From Candidatus Nitrotoga arctica (lineage in GTDB: Bacteria; Pseudomonadota; Gammaproteobacteria; Burkholderiales; Gallionellaceae): DNA of 64,000 bases. The position numbers were made by a program, and so were the translations under genes. The notes below the pieces were generated by a model. That model did no database searches. It worked only from the letters and a program-made list of their open reading frames with translations, and was not told the DNA's origin. The first letter of the stretch is position 1. Every line of letters starts with the position of its first letter. This document shows positions 1 through 9,118 of the stretch, in pieces. The DNA is taken from NCBI RefSeq assembly GCF_918378365.1, contig NZ_OU912926.1, positions 2,356,001 through 2,420,000 of the forward strand. The letters run 5' to 3'.

Positions 1-1183
1 CCACCGTCGACCAAACCTTGTCGATCACGGCGGTCTTGGCATGCAAGACCGCAATTTGCAGCTGATAGATCTTGATTCCGTTGGCCAGCATTTCGCTGTA
101 AAAGGATTGCGCTGCATGGAAGACCAAGCCGCTGTCCGTTACTCCAGGCAAAATAACTTTAACGTCGACACCACGGTGTGCAGCATCAATTAACGCCTGC
201 AGAATCTGCGCGTCTGGAACAAAGTAAGCGCAGGTAATATGGATCGTTTTCTTTGCCTCTTGTATCGCCAGAACATAAGCCTTGTAAGTATCATAATCGC
301 CACCGGGTTCACTAACCAGCACCCGGACAAGCTTGTTGCCGACCTCTTTTAAAGGCGGAAAAAAATCGCTGTCCGGGAGATCAGGGGATTGCTGGCTGGC
401 CCAAGTATTTAGAAATGCCCACTGAAATGCAGCGACCCCCGGCCCTTCGATCTTTATATGGGTATCGCGCCAACCGACTTTGGTATTGCGCTTGACTTTC
501 GAGCGAAACAGCGAACTGTTGCCATAGGCGTTACTGATATTCACGCCGCCCGTAAAGGCGACCACACCGTCGACGACCAGAATCTTCCGGTGATCACGGT
601 TATTCGGCCCCCACGGCCCCGTCAGCTTCAGTGGATTGACAGGATTAAAGGCCAACAGATGAATTCCGGCATCGCGCATTTTGTCGAAAAATGCCTGCGG
701 CGTACCAATCGTGCCGACGCTGTCGTAGATAATATTGACTTGCACCCCGGCGCGTTGGCGGGAAATCAAAAGATCGGCAAAGCGGATACCCAACTCATCC
801 TGATCGAAAATATAGGTTTCCAAGTTGATATGATCCTTGGCCGCGCTGATCGCCTCGATCATCGCGGCCATGGTTTGCGGTCCATCATAAAGCAAGGTAA
901 CTTTGTTGCCGGCAATCAGAGGACTGCCGGTAGCCGCTTCTTCCAGCGCCGCCAGCGCTGCGACATCCACGTGCGAATTGCGCCAGCGTTTGGCCAGTAG
1001 GGAATTTGATTTTTTTGCGCTGAGGGTACCTTGCGCATTGGTCACCGTTGGACTATCCGGCGCTACCAGCGAACTTTTGAGATAGCGCACTTCGGGAAGT
1101 GCCGCGCAAGCAGTGGTCAGCAGACCGATCGCGACCACGCTGGCAAAACGGATAATCCAGTTAAGACGAACAACGCAGTCCAT
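1..1183 (-). CDS. Cardiolipin synthase / phospholipase D family lipoprotein (3' end beyond window)
   Basis: Phospholipase D-superfamily protein, most likely a cardiolipin synthase that condenses phosphatidylglycerol at the inner membrane. About 394 codons are visible and the reading frame runs off base 1, so the C-terminus is missing. Both catalytic HKD motifs can be read: HRKILVVD in the first half, followed by a GG turn, and HAKTAVID near the window edge. The N-terminus has a hydrophobic stretch ending in LLTTAC, a lipobox, which suggests a lipid-anchored periplasmic protein. The ATG at 1183 is preceded by GGAG a few bases upstream. An IS30-family element begins only about 50 bp upstream, so the native promoter may have been displaced. 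Family assignment is firm; the exact substrate is inferred. Confidence 0.88.
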   Translation of the reverse strand, partial: MDCVVRLNWIIRFASVVAIGLLTTACAALPEVRYLKSSLVAPDSPTVTNAQGTLSAKKSNSLLAKRWRNSHVDVAALAALEEAATGSPLIAGNKVTLLYDGPQTMAAMIEAISAAKDHINLETYIFDQDELGIRFADLLISRQRAGVQVNIIYDSVGTIGTPQAFFDKMRDAGIHLLAFNPVNPLKLTGPWGPNNRDHRKILVVDGVVAFTGGVNISNAYGNSSLFRSKVKRNTKVGWRDTHIKIEGPGVAAFQWAFLNTWASQQSPDLPDSDFFPPLKEVGNKLVRVLVSEPGGDYDTYKAYVLAIQEAKKTIHITCAYFVPDAQILQALIDAAHRGVDVKVILPGVTDSGLVFHAAQSFYSEMLANGIKIYQLQIAVLHAKTAVIDKVWSTV

Positions 1184-1232
1184 GAGGCGCTCCGAATGTT
1201 GATAAGGATTAAAGAAGATTAAGAAGGGCGGA

Positions 1233-2329
1233 TTCAAGAACCAACCACAACAGTTAATGTTTAGTCGCGAATTTAGCGAATTCCATATTGAGCAGGAGCT
1301 CGTTGTAAACCGCTACGGGTGTTCGAAATCCGAGCGATTTCCTCGGACGTGTATTTAAACTCCAAGCAATTTCATCCAACTGTTCTTGCGTGTAGGTCGA
1401 CAGGTCTACTCCCTTCGGCAAATACTGGCGCAGCAGTCCGTTCGTATTTTCGTTCAAGCCGCGTTGCCACGGGCTGTGCGGGTCGCAGAAGTAAACCGCC
1501 ATACCCGTTCGTTCAGTCAGTTGCACGTGTTTGCTCATCTCGCGCCCCTGATCGTAGGTGAAGGTCTTGCGTAGCTCTGGCGGAATTGCACTGAGCGCTT
1601 CACTGAAACCGTCCAGGGCAGATTGCGCCGTGCCATCAGCCATTTTGGCTAACACCACCAGTAATGTAGTGCGTTCGACCAGCGTGCCGACTGAGGAACG
1701 GTTCATCGCACCTTTGATCATGTCGGCTTCCCAGTGCCCCGCTATCAAACGATCCGCCACTTCCGGCGGACGCAGGTGGATGCTCTGCATTTCTGCGATA
1801 TGTCCGCGACCATCTGGAGCACGGGTCTTGGAACGGCGCTTGTCACGACTCCAGCGTAAGCTGGCAATCAATTCACGGCGCAGTTCACCACGCGGCATGG
1901 CGTAAAGGGTGTGGTAAATCGTTTCATGGCTTACACGTTGTGAAGGCTGATCTGGGTACATACTTTTAAGTGTGCCTGCAATTTGCTCAGGTGACCATTT
2001 CTTCTTGAGATGTTCCTTCACAACTTCAAACAACGGATTCCCCTCCACGAGCTTCAATGGCCTACGGGGCTTGATTCGCAAACGGCGTGCCTGTTCGCCA
2101 GCCAAGGAGGCAACGTAGCCAGACTCACATCCCAAATCTCGTGCAATCTCGTTTGAGATAGTGCTTGGCGAGCGTTTCAAGAATCGCCCAATTTCCCTCA
2201 GTCCACTTCCTTCTCGTTTCATTAGCATAATCGTCGCGCGCTCTTCAGCATTCAACTGCTTGTAATGCTTTCCTGATTTCTCCATTCCAACACCTTAACC
2301 TCTCCAAGGTGTTGCGGTTGGTTATTGAG
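1233..2329. mobile_element. IS30-family insertion sequence, apparently intact
   Basis: A single transposase gene is bounded by imperfect terminal inverted repeats. The left end at 1233-1252 and the reverse complement of 2310-2329 agree at 17 of 20 positions, sharing the core AACCAACC(A/G)CAACA. The exact outer ends and the short target duplication are not certain from one copy. The element lies between the cardiolipin synthase start and a truncated open frame on its right side. Confidence 0.85.
1254..2285 (-). CDS. IS30-family transposase
   Basis: Full-length DDE transposase of 343 residues. The N-terminus carries the IS30-type helix-turn-helix region (ERATI, then LKRSPSTISNEI). The catalytic domain shows the three acidic sites in context: HWEADMIKG, TYDQGREM and the glutamate in RGLNENTNGLLRQYLPKG, the last being a hallmark of the family. 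No internal stop or frameshift is seen, so the element could still be active. The stop codon sits within a few bases of the left inverted repeat, as is common for compact insertion sequences. Confidence 0.95.
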   Translation of the reverse strand: MEKSGKHYKQLNAEERATIMLMKREGSGLREIGRFLKRSPSTISNEIARDLGCESGYVASLAGEQARRLRIKPRRPLKLVEGNPLFEVVKEHLKKKWSPEQIAGTLKSMYPDQPSQRVSHETIYHTLYAMPRGELRRELIASLRWSRDKRRSKTRAPDGRGHIAEMQSIHLRPPEVADRLIAGHWEADMIKGAMNRSSVGTLVERTTLLVVLAKMADGTAQSALDGFSEALSAIPPELRKTFTYDQGREMSKHVQLTERTGMAVYFCDPHSPWQRGLNENTNGLLRQYLPKGVDLSTYTQEQLDEIAWSLNTRPRKSLGFRTPVAVYNELLLNMEFAKFATKH

Positions 2330-2341
2330 CGCGCCAAGTGT

Positions 2342-2638
2342 TGAAAAGGTGCCTGCCCTTTTATTTTCCATGTTCTGCCTTTCTTAGCCGACCTTGTGGG
2401 CGATACTCCAACTGGCGTCCACTACCTTCCCCAACTGCTTAATAAAATTCACATTGCCGCAGGGGAATTCTTTTACTATATTTTGTTTCAATATCCAGAT
2501 GTACTCCATTTCATCTTCTTTGGCGAGCCAGTCAAACCATCATCCATCGCGGCAAATTGCTTGCTTCAACCGGATTTTAGATTTAACGGTTATCTGATCT
2601 ATTACGAGATACAAAAGATCGGCAGCTACGGTTCGTAG
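2342..2638 (+). pseudogene. Unidentified open frame cut at its 5' end by the IS30 element
   Basis: Immediately right of the IS30 terminal repeat an open frame runs from a stop at 2342-2344 to TAG at 2636-2638. It encodes a protein-like tail rich in aromatic residues (LPFLADLVGDTPTG near the start, then GEFFYYILFQYPDVLHFIFFGEP). An internal GTG at 2396 could start an 80-residue product. I do not recognise the family. Its position against the insertion sequence suggests the 3' part of a disrupted gene, but no matching 5' part is visible left of the element. From 2639 to the promoter at 2864 I see no gene. Confidence 0.3.
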
Positions 2639-2863
2639 GGTAATCTGAACACGACCTGAAGACTAACATGGGAAATGATAGCGTCTCTTTTATATTTTAG
2701 GTAACAGAAATGCCGCTGTAGCTTACAATGTCAAACTGCATTCAAGCCCAAAAAAGGACGGTAGGCTATAGTTTAGCTGGCGGTTCCATTTCATCTTCGT
2801 CCCCTATCGTCAGTATTTTAGAAACACTGGATTTTTTTGCCAACTTACCTCAGTGCATTATGG

Positions 2864-2892
2864 TTGACAGTTACTCTATCACTCGCTAAATT
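2864..2892 (+). promoter_or_regulatory. Sigma-70-type promoter of the peroxiredoxin gene
   Basis: A perfect -35 box TTGACA (2864-2869) is separated by 17 bases from TAAATT (2887-2892). The gene start follows about 40 bases downstream with an AAAGGA ribosome-binding site. No OxyR-like site was recognised by eye. Confidence 0.65.
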
Positions 2893-2930
2893 CCATACCT
2901 TGGCAATTCAGTCAACAAAAGGAAAAAATC

Positions 2931-3533
2931 ATGGCTGTTCTCGTCGGTAAACTTGCCCCCGATTTTACTGCTGTTGCAGTGATGGGCAATAATGAAATAA
3001 ACGAAACTTTTAACTTAAATAACCACTTGGACGGTAAATATGGTGTGGTGTTCTTTTACCCGCTGGACTTTACTTTCGTTTGCCCTTCCGAATTGATTGC
3101 ATTCGATCATCGTCTAGACGACTTCAAGGAGCGTAAAACCGAAGTAATCGGCATTTCCATTGATTCGCAGTTCACACATCTGGCTTGGAAAAATACGCCC
3201 GTTAATATGGGTGGCATCGGCCAGGTGCGCTACCCGCTCGTGGCCGATATTAAACACGACATTTGCCGTGCTTATGACGTTGAACACAAGGATGGTGTGG
3301 CTTTCCGCGGCTCATTTCTGATAGACCGTGACGGTGTGGTACGCCACCAAGTGGTGAACGATCTACCGCTGGGTCGCGACATTGATGAGATGCTGCGTAT
3401 GGTAGATGCATTGCAATTTCACGAGGAGCATGGTGAAGTTTGCCCCGCTGGCTGGAGCAAAGGTAAAGCTGGAATGGATGCCTCTTCTGAGGGTGTAGCG
3501 AAGTACTTGGCCGAGCACGCTGAAAAGTTATAA
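2931..3533 (+). CDS. Typical 2-Cys peroxiredoxin (AhpC/Prx1 type)
   Basis: Thiol peroxidase that reduces hydrogen peroxide and organic peroxides in the cytoplasm, recycled by thioredoxin or an AhpF-like reductase. The 200-residue protein has the peroxidatic cysteine at about residue 51 in FTFVCPSEL and the resolving cysteine at about residue 171 in GEVCPAGW, so it is a typical 2-Cys enzyme of normal length. It has its own strong promoter and is followed by a clear hairpin terminator, so it appears to be monocistronic. No reductase gene is adjacent. Prx1-type and AhpC-type names are both used for such proteins, so no symbol is given. Confidence 0.95.
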   Translation: MAVLVGKLAPDFTAVAVMGNNEINETFNLNNHLDGKYGVVFFYPLDFTFVCPSELIAFDHRLDDFKERKTEVIGISIDSQFTHLAWKNTPVNMGGIGQVRYPLVADIKHDICRAYDVEHKDGVAFRGSFLIDRDGVVRHQVVNDLPLGRDIDEMLRMVDALQFHEEHGEVCPAGWSKGKAGMDASSEGVAKYLAEHAEKL

Positions 3534-3554
3534 ACGCTTATTTTCAAGTTACGC

Positions 3555-3579
3555 AAAGGCTCCTTCGGGAGCCTTTTTA
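3555..3579 (+). terminator. Rho-independent terminator after the peroxiredoxin gene
   Basis: Stem AAAGGCTCC, TTCG tetraloop, GGAGCCTTT, followed by further T residues: a textbook intrinsic terminator 22 bases after the stop codon. Confidence 0.9.
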
Positions 3580-3645
3580 TTGATCTCAATAGCTGCCAAG
3601 GACTGCTACAATTCGACCATTCTGTTACGATTTTGCAAGGCACTT

Positions 3646-5073
3646 ATGTTGATTTGGCTCGTGATTCTGTATTTGATGATTTCTATCGGAATTGGCTTGT
3701 ATGCCGCCACGCGCGTACATAATGTCAAAGATTATGTGATGGCTGGCCGGCACTTGCCGCTGTATGTTGTGACTGCCACCGTGTTTGCTACCTGGTTTGG
3801 TGCGGAAACGGTATTGGGAATATCCACAAAGTTCGTCCAGCAAGGCTTGAGAGGAATAGTTGAAGACCCTTTCGGTGCCAGCATGTGCTTGATTTTGGTA
3901 GGGACATTCTTCGCTGCCAAGCTCTATAAGATGAACCTGATTACCATCGGCGACTATTATCGGAAACGCTACAATCGCTCGGTGGAGGTACTTACCAGCC
4001 TGGCTATCATCGCTTCATACTTGGGTTGGGTTTCAGCGCAAATTACAGCGCTGGGCTTGGTATTTTCCTTCATCACTCAAGGTGCGATTTCGCCCAGTGA
4101 AGGTATGGTGGTTGGTGCTGGCATCGTGCTGGTTTACACCCTGTTCGGTGGCATGTGGTCAGTGGCGTTGACAGATGCTTTCCAGATGACGATTATCGTT
4201 GTCGGCATGTCGTACCTGGCTTGGCTGTTATCCGGTATAGCAGGTGGGGCAGGAATGGTCATAGACCATGCCGCACATGCCAACAAGCTAATTTTCTGGC
4301 CGCAGCTTGAAACCAGAGATGTGCTCGCATTCATCGGCGCAGCGGTAACCATGATGCTAGGCTCCATCCCACAGCAGGACGTATTCCAGCGCGTAATGTC
4401 AGCAAAAAATGAAAAAACTGCCGTACACGGTGCGCTACTCGGTGGCATTCTGTATTTTCTGTTCGCCTTCATTCCCATTTTTCTGGCTTATTCCGCCACG
4501 TTGATTGATCCCATAATGGTCGCCACGTTGATCGACGAAAATGCGCAGTTGATTCTGCCTACGCTGATCATGAACCACACACCGGTGTTTGCGCAGGGGA
4601 TGTTCTTTGGTGCACTACTTGCCGCTATTATGAGCACTGCGAGCGGCACCTTACTGGCACCGTCAGTGACTTTTACCGAAAACATCCTGAAAGGCATTAT
4701 CGGCCATCAGAGCGATCGACGTTTTTTGTGGACCATGCGCGTGGTAGTTGTATGCTTCGCCGTGGCTGTTACCTTGTTTGCACTAAAATCTACATCGAGT
4801 ATTTATTCGATGGTAGGGAACGCCTACAAGGTGACTTTAGTGGCAGCATTCATTCCTCTGGTGTGCGGGCTGTACTGGAAGCGCGCGAACACGCAAGGTG
4901 CGTTGTTTGCAATTGCCGCGGGGCTGTCTTCCTGGTTATTGCTTGAAATTTTTAATCCTGAAGGACTGTGGCCGCCGCAACTAGCGGGCTTACTGATGAG
5001 TGCAACAGGCATGTTGGTCGGCTCGCTGCTGCCTGATTTGAAAGCGCCGACGCCAAGCTGTTCATCAAATTAA
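3646..5073 (+). CDS. Sodium:solute symporter family (SSS) transporter
   Basis: Inner-membrane secondary transporter of about 475 residues with roughly 12-13 hydrophobic segments and the family's early GAETVLGIS region and TDAFQM segment. It likely moves an organic solute with sodium; the substrate cannot be told from sequence. I chose the ATG at 3646 because AAGG lies just upstream and the protein then begins directly with the first membrane helix (MLIWLVILYL). An upstream in-frame ATG at 3580 would place the start in the preceding terminator. It ends about 80 bases before phoB, separated by the PHO box region. Confidence 0.88.
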   Translation: MLIWLVILYLMISIGIGLYAATRVHNVKDYVMAGRHLPLYVVTATVFATWFGAETVLGISTKFVQQGLRGIVEDPFGASMCLILVGTFFAAKLYKMNLITIGDYYRKRYNRSVEVLTSLAIIASYLGWVSAQITALGLVFSFITQGAISPSEGMVVGAGIVLVYTLFGGMWSVALTDAFQMTIIVVGMSYLAWLLSGIAGGAGMVIDHAAHANKLIFWPQLETRDVLAFIGAAVTMMLGSIPQQDVFQRVMSAKNEKTAVHGALLGGILYFLFAFIPIFLAYSATLIDPIMVATLIDENAQLILPTLIMNHTPVFAQGMFFGALLAAIMSTASGTLLAPSVTFTENILKGIIGHQSDRRFLWTMRVVVVCFAVAVTLFALKSTSSIYSMVGNAYKVTLVAAFIPLVCGLYWKRANTQGALFAIAAGLSSWLLLEIFNPEGLWPPQLAGLLMSATGMLVGSLLPDLKAPTPSCSSN

Positions 5074-5086
5074 ATAACAGATATGG

Positions 5087-5119
5087 CCGTCATACTACTG
5101 TCACAATTCTGTCATACCA
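5087..5119 (+). promoter_or_regulatory. Tandem PHO box upstream of phoB
   Basis: Three consecutive 11-bp units, CCGTCATACTA, CTGTCACAATT and CTGTCATACCA, match the known PHO box repeat pattern (CTGTCAT plus a 4-bp AT-rich spacer). A fourth related unit, TTGTCATATGA, lies in the same phase at 5131-5141. The site is 37 bases before the phoB start, which implies phosphate-responsive autoregulation by PhoB. Confidence 0.8.
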
Positions 5120-5156
5120 TCGCAAGTTGTTTGTCATATGAACGACGGAGAAATTA

Positions 5157-5843
5157 ATGACCGCTAATATTCTGGTAGTGGAAGACGAACCTGCGATACA
5201 GGAACTGCTGGCATTCAACATAGCGCAATGTGGCTACCGCGCAATCGAGGCATATGATGCCGATGGCGCTTGGAAGCACATCAACCATGCGCTGCCAGAT
5301 CTAATCCTGCTTGACTGGATGCTGCCCGGTAGCAGTGGCGTGGAGCTGGCGCGCCGTCTACGCGCCGATCAACGTACACGTAACATTCCCATTATAATGC
5401 TGACTGCGCGTACCGACGAACGCGACAAAATTATGGGGCTGGAGTCAGGCGCAGACGATTACATAACCAAACCATTTTCGCCGCGTGAGCTGATGGCTCG
5501 CATCCGTGCCGTGTTACGCCGCCGCGCACCCCAAATGAGCGATGAAACAGTCACGGCGGGTGGGCTGGAATTATCGCCAGCGATGCATCGTATCAACGCT
5601 AATGGAGCAATGATTGATCTGGGGCCGACCGAGTTTCGTTTGTTACATTTTTTTATGACCCATCCCGAGAGAGTCTATAGTCGTTCGCAGCTGCTCGACC
5701 AAGTTTGGGGCGATCACGTATTTGTGGAAGAGCGCACTGTGGATGTGCACATTCGCCGGCTGCGCCAGGCGCTTGAACCCTCCAGCCTCGATGGACTGAT
5801 TCAAACTGTGCGCGGTAGCGGTTACCGTTTTTCATGCAATTAA
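5157..5843 (+). CDS. phoB: Phosphate regulon response regulator PhoB
   Basis: OmpR/PhoB-type regulator of 228 residues that activates phosphate-starvation genes. The receiver domain (about 1-120) has the acidic pair ED at 9-10, the phospho-acceptor Asp53 in LLDWMLPG, the conserved Thr in MLTART and Lys in ITKPFSPRELMARI. The C-terminal winged helix (about 130-228) ends with RTVDVHIRRLR and VRGSGYRF, typical of PhoB. It is followed 129 bases later by phoR. The tandem PHO box immediately upstream supports both the name and autoregulation. Confidence 0.95.
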   Translation: MTANILVVEDEPAIQELLAFNIAQCGYRAIEAYDADGAWKHINHALPDLILLDWMLPGSSGVELARRLRADQRTRNIPIIMLTARTDERDKIMGLESGADDYITKPFSPRELMARIRAVLRRRAPQMSDETVTAGGLELSPAMHRINANGAMIDLGPTEFRLLHFFMTHPERVYSRSQLLDQVWGDHVFVEERTVDVHIRRLRQALEPSSLDGLIQTVRGSGYRFSCN

Positions 5844-5972
5844 ACTGGTGGGTAAATCGTAGCCATAGTTCATCCCGTCAATTGCAGTCTGTTTGCATCC
5901 TGCCGGTATGTGGTTTTCTACCGCTTTGCACATCCTAAATAATGGCGCAGCGTAATTTTTAAAGGCTACACC

Positions 5973-7295
5973 ATGTTTGATTTTTGGCGGCGTGCACTTT
6001 TTTTTCCATTTGCCTTTTTGACTCTCTCCTTGCTAGTGTGGGCAACAGTTGGAGCGTTATCCGCTACCTTATTCTTTGGTGTATTTCTGCTAATACATCT
6101 AGTTCTTCACTTGCGCCAGCTCGAAGCACTTGATTACTGGCTGGCCGATTCTGATGAGCGTATAGTGCCTGATGGTCCGGGGATGTGGGAGGAGGTATTT
6201 ACACGGCTGAACAGGATGGTACGTCAACACCGCAAAGAACACGAGCAACGTGTCGCGGCGTTACAGCACATGGAACAGGCTACCTCGGCACTGCCAGAAG
6301 GAGTGACCATACTCGATGAAGCCTACCGCATTGAATGGTGCAACCCGCTTGCCGAGCAACATTTTGGCCTGGACTGCAAGCGCGATATCGGCCAGCAAAT
6401 CACTTATCTGGCGCGTCAGCCTGAATTCGTCCAGTACCTTGCCCTGCACGAATTCAGCGAACCGCTGGTTCTGTGCGGTGCGCGGCAGGACGGGCTGACG
6501 CTGTCCATTAAACTGATTCCCTACGGCAACAACAAGCTGCTATTGATCAGCCGCGACATTACTCATCTGGAACGTATTGAGACCATGCGCCGTGATTTTG
6601 TCGCTAATGTGTCGCACGAATTACGCACACCGCTTACAGTAGTCAACGGTTTTGTTGAGACCCTCCACGACATGCCCAACCTTGAAAACAGCATGACGCG
6701 CCGCGCGCTGCACCTGATGGGCGAACAAACGCACCGCATGGAGCGGCTGGTAGACGATTTACTTACCTTGTCCAAGCTGGAGGACACACTCAACGCCTTG
6801 CAAGAAGAAACCGTGGATGTATCCAGACTTTTACGCACGCTACATCAAGAGGGACAATCTTTAAGTGCGGAAAAACACACCTTGCGACTAGAACTCACGA
6901 GTAGTTGCATTCTGCTTGGCAACGCCGACGAGTTGCGCAGCGCCTTCGGTAATTTGATATCAAATGCCATCCATTACACTCCACAAGGGGGCGAGATTTT
7001 GGTGAGCTGGCACGAACAGGGCGATCGGCCAGTTTTCAGTGTGCAGGACAGCGGCAGCGGCATCGCGCCGCAACACATTCCGCGCCTGACCGAGCGTTTT
7101 TATCGGGTAGACCGCAGTCGCTCACGAGAAACCGGAGGCACAGGTCTAGGACTTGCCATTGTCAAACACATAGCCAGCCGACATCAAGCGCGACTTGAGA
7201 TTGCCAGCGTGGAAGGCAAGGGCAGCACCTTCAGCATAGTATTTCCAGCCAGTCGACGCCTGTCATTGCCAGCGGAAGAGGCTATTACCACTTAG
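5973..7295 (+). CDS. phoR: Phosphate regulon sensor histidine kinase PhoR
   Basis: Membrane-bound kinase partner of PhoB. It has 440 residues, the usual PhoR length. Two close hydrophobic helices at about 8-45 form the short membrane anchor, followed by a PAS-like domain (about 95-200). The H-box is FVANVSHELRTPL with the phospho-acceptor His at about residue 215. The ATP-binding domain shows NLISNAIHYTP (N-box), DSGSGI (G1) and GGTGLGLAIV (G2). It is downstream of and co-directional with phoB. No pstSCAB-phoU genes are in the window. Confidence 0.94.
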   Translation: MFDFWRRALFFPFAFLTLSLLVWATVGALSATLFFGVFLLIHLVLHLRQLEALDYWLADSDERIVPDGPGMWEEVFTRLNRMVRQHRKEHEQRVAALQHMEQATSALPEGVTILDEAYRIEWCNPLAEQHFGLDCKRDIGQQITYLARQPEFVQYLALHEFSEPLVLCGARQDGLTLSIKLIPYGNNKLLLISRDITHLERIETMRRDFVANVSHELRTPLTVVNGFVETLHDMPNLENSMTRRALHLMGEQTHRMERLVDDLLTLSKLEDTLNALQEETVDVSRLLRTLHQEGQSLSAEKHTLRLELTSSCILLGNADELRSAFGNLISNAIHYTPQGGEILVSWHEQGDRPVFSVQDSGSGIAPQHIPRLTERFYRVDRSRSRETGGTGLGLAIVKHIASRHQARLEIASVEGKGSTFSIVFPASRRLSLPAEEAITT

Positions 7296-7343
7296 TGGAG
7301 CCATTACATGTCAAGACCGAATATTCAATAACATCGCTTGCAT

Positions 7344-8372
7344 TCAGGCCAAGTTTTTAACATACCATGCCATCGACTCTTCCAAACCTTGGGCAATAAA
7401 GTGACTAGGCGCATAACCCAGAAAAGACTGGGCTTTTAAAATATCTGCTTGAGAGTGGCGCACATCACCCGCACGAAAATCACGGTAAACCGGTTTAAAT
7501 TCTTTCAAATGGGGAAAGTTCGGCAGGAGCAATATTCGGCATTGATCAAAGAGGTTATTAAGCGTAGTTCTATCCCCGACAGCAATATTGTAAACTTGAT
7601 TAGTGGCAGCGATATCCTCTACAGTCGCGGCAAGAAGATTGGCTTGCACGGCATTGTCGATGTAGCAAAAGTCGCGGCTGGTTTCTCCATCGCCATTAAT
7701 ATAAACCGGCTTATTCTTGATCATACTGGCCACCCACTTCGGGATTACCGCTGCGTAGGCACCGTTAGGATCCTGACGACGTCCAAAGATGTTGAAATAG
7801 CGCAAACCGATTGTGTGAAATCCATAACATCTACTAAATACATCAGCATAAAGCTCGTTCACATACTTTGTCACTGCATAAGGCGACAAAGGCTTGCCTA
7901 TTAAATTTTCAACCTTGGGCAACCCGGGATGATCACCATAAGTTGAACTGGAAGCCGCATATACAAAGCGTTTTACCGCTGCATCGCGTGCCGCCACCAG
8001 CATATTGAGAAAACCCGAGATATTATTTTCATTAGTAAGAATGGGATTCTCAAGCGAACGTGGCACCGAACCAAGCGCTGCCTGATGCAGTACATAATCA
8101 ACACCCGACACCGCCTCTCGACAAACACTTAGATCGCGAATATCACCCTCAATGACACGAAACCGAGCCCATTGCTGCGGCGTGACGTAATGCTGTACCT
8201 CCTCCAGGTTCTCTCTATAACCAGTAGCAAAATTATCCAAACCAATAACATGCTGCTCCAGCCGGAGGAGTGTCTCCACCAAGTTGCTCCCAATAAATCC
8301 AGCCGCGCCAGTAACCAGCCAAACACGAGGTTCCTGCGGAAGACTCTGCTTAAGAGCTTGAAAAGCGGTCAT
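7344..8372 (-). CDS. UDP-N-acetylglucosamine 4-epimerase-like SDR (WbpP/TviC type)
   Basis: Extended short-chain dehydrogenase of 342 residues that interconverts UDP-GlcNAc and UDP-GalNAc or the corresponding uronic acids, supplying surface polysaccharide synthesis. The NAD-binding motif [10 protein letters not shown] is near residue 22, and the catalytic Ser/Tyr/Lys set is in AASSSTYG and SPYAVTKY. The N-terminal extension before the Rossmann motif and the segments [17 protein letters not shown] and [16 protein letters not shown] are typical of the WbpP/TviC branch. It converges on phoR with only about 48 bases between, and stands apart from the main glycan locus. Confidence 0.88.
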   Translation of the reverse strand: MTAFQALKQSLPQEPRVWLVTGAAGFIGSNLVETLLRLEQHVIGLDNFATGYRENLEEVQHYVTPQQWARFRVIEGDIRDLSVCREAVSGVDYVLHQAALGSVPRSLENPILTNENNISGFLNMLVAARDAAVKRFVYAASSSTYGDHPGLPKVENLIGKPLSPYAVTKYVNELYADVFSRCYGFHTIGLRYFNIFGRRQDPNGAYAAVIPKWVASMIKNKPVYINGDGETSRDFCYIDNAVQANLLAATVEDIAATNQVYNIAVGDRTTLNNLFDQCRILLLPNFPHLKEFKPVYRDFRAGDVRHSQADILKAQSFLGYAPSHFIAQGLEESMAWYVKNLA

Positions 8373-8672
8373 AATTATTCCTCACACATACCAAAAGACC
8401 ATACCCTATGCCTTTGACTACCATCAGATTAAAACGCGAATTTGTCACTCGCATATGCAAATTATTTGTAATTAAAATTGAAGACTTTGGAACATTTCTA
8501 AATAGATACCGAGGAAGACTTAAATCACAGACAAAAACCGCCTCTGTCGAATTCTACCTTAGCTCGACGTCATTTCACACTTTCCACCCAGGTCTAGTAA
8601 GTGCTGAATATTTATCACCGGTAATCATTCAGATAATACAAAAAACTTGCAATCCTTTTTGAAAAAGGTAAC
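8373..8672. other. AT-rich intergenic region between epimerase and hemP
   Basis: No convincing gene. A frame of 84 codons exists at 8408-8662, but its composition is not protein-like for this genome and it has no ribosome-binding site. The stretch probably holds divergent promoters for the epimerase and for hemP. Confidence 0.4.
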
Positions 8673-8697
8673 AATAACAAGAACAATTCTTATTATT
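8673..8697 (+). promoter_or_regulatory. Fur-box-like palindrome upstream of hemP
   Basis: AATAACAAGAA, CAA, TTCTTATTATT: the arms are complementary at 10 of 11 positions. Read on the other strand the core is AATAAGAATTGTTCTTGTT, close to the known Fur sequence AATGAGAATNATTCTCATT. It lies just before hemP, so iron-responsive repression of the hemP-tonB block is likely. Binding itself is inferred. Confidence 0.6.
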
Positions 8698-8715
8698 AAG
8701 TGGATTTTAATAGCT

Positions 8716-8907
8716 ATGCCAATTCAACGCGAGACAGAAACTTCTAACACTGTGTGTGAGTCGGTTTCCAACTCTAAAAAAAATTCACTCATTCGCATTA
8801 AAAGTGAGGATTTATTTCAACTAAGGCGCGAAATAGAAATTGAACATGCGGGCCGCATTTACCGGCTTCAGTTAACTCAAAGCAACAAGATGATTTTAAC
8901 AGCATAA
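8716..8907 (+). CDS. hemP: Hemin uptake protein HemP
   Basis: Small protein of 63 residues of the HemP family, a short protein found beside iron and heme uptake genes in proteobacteria and, in some, reported to regulate heme uptake. The conserved C-terminal half is complete: a serine-leucine region, then LRREIEIEHAGRIYRLQLT and KMILT at the end, matching the family pattern (strand, HxGxxYRLxxT, KLILTK). I start at the ATG at 8716, not the in-frame ATG at 8647, because the upstream extension would run across the Fur-box-like palindrome. The neighbours are tonB and a catecholate siderophore receptor. Confidence 0.82.
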   Translation: MPIQRETETSNTVCESVSNSKKNSLIRIKSEDLFQLRREIEIEHAGRIYRLQLTQSNKMILTA

Positions 8908-9118
8908 ACACACAACTAAATTTAGTAACGAACGACAATAATTCATGTAATAACAATAAATCTGAACATTGCATAACTAAAAATAATTAGTGCACCACTA
9001 GTAAGTAAGCAACATTAAATCACACGTGATTTTCAATTATCCAGGGAGCAAGCCGAGTGTTGTAATTTGCGACACTCCAGCCAGCCACCCGCTTTGATTC
9101 AAGTAATGGGGAGCATTC

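Noticed and set aside
458-1000. Plus-strand frame of 180 codons
   Set aside because: It is antisense to the cardiolipin synthase, whose HKD motifs are clear on the minus strand.
8408-8662. Plus-strand frame of 84 codons in the epimerase-hemP gap
   Set aside because: No ribosome-binding site, no family resemblance, and it lies in AT-rich intergenic DNA.
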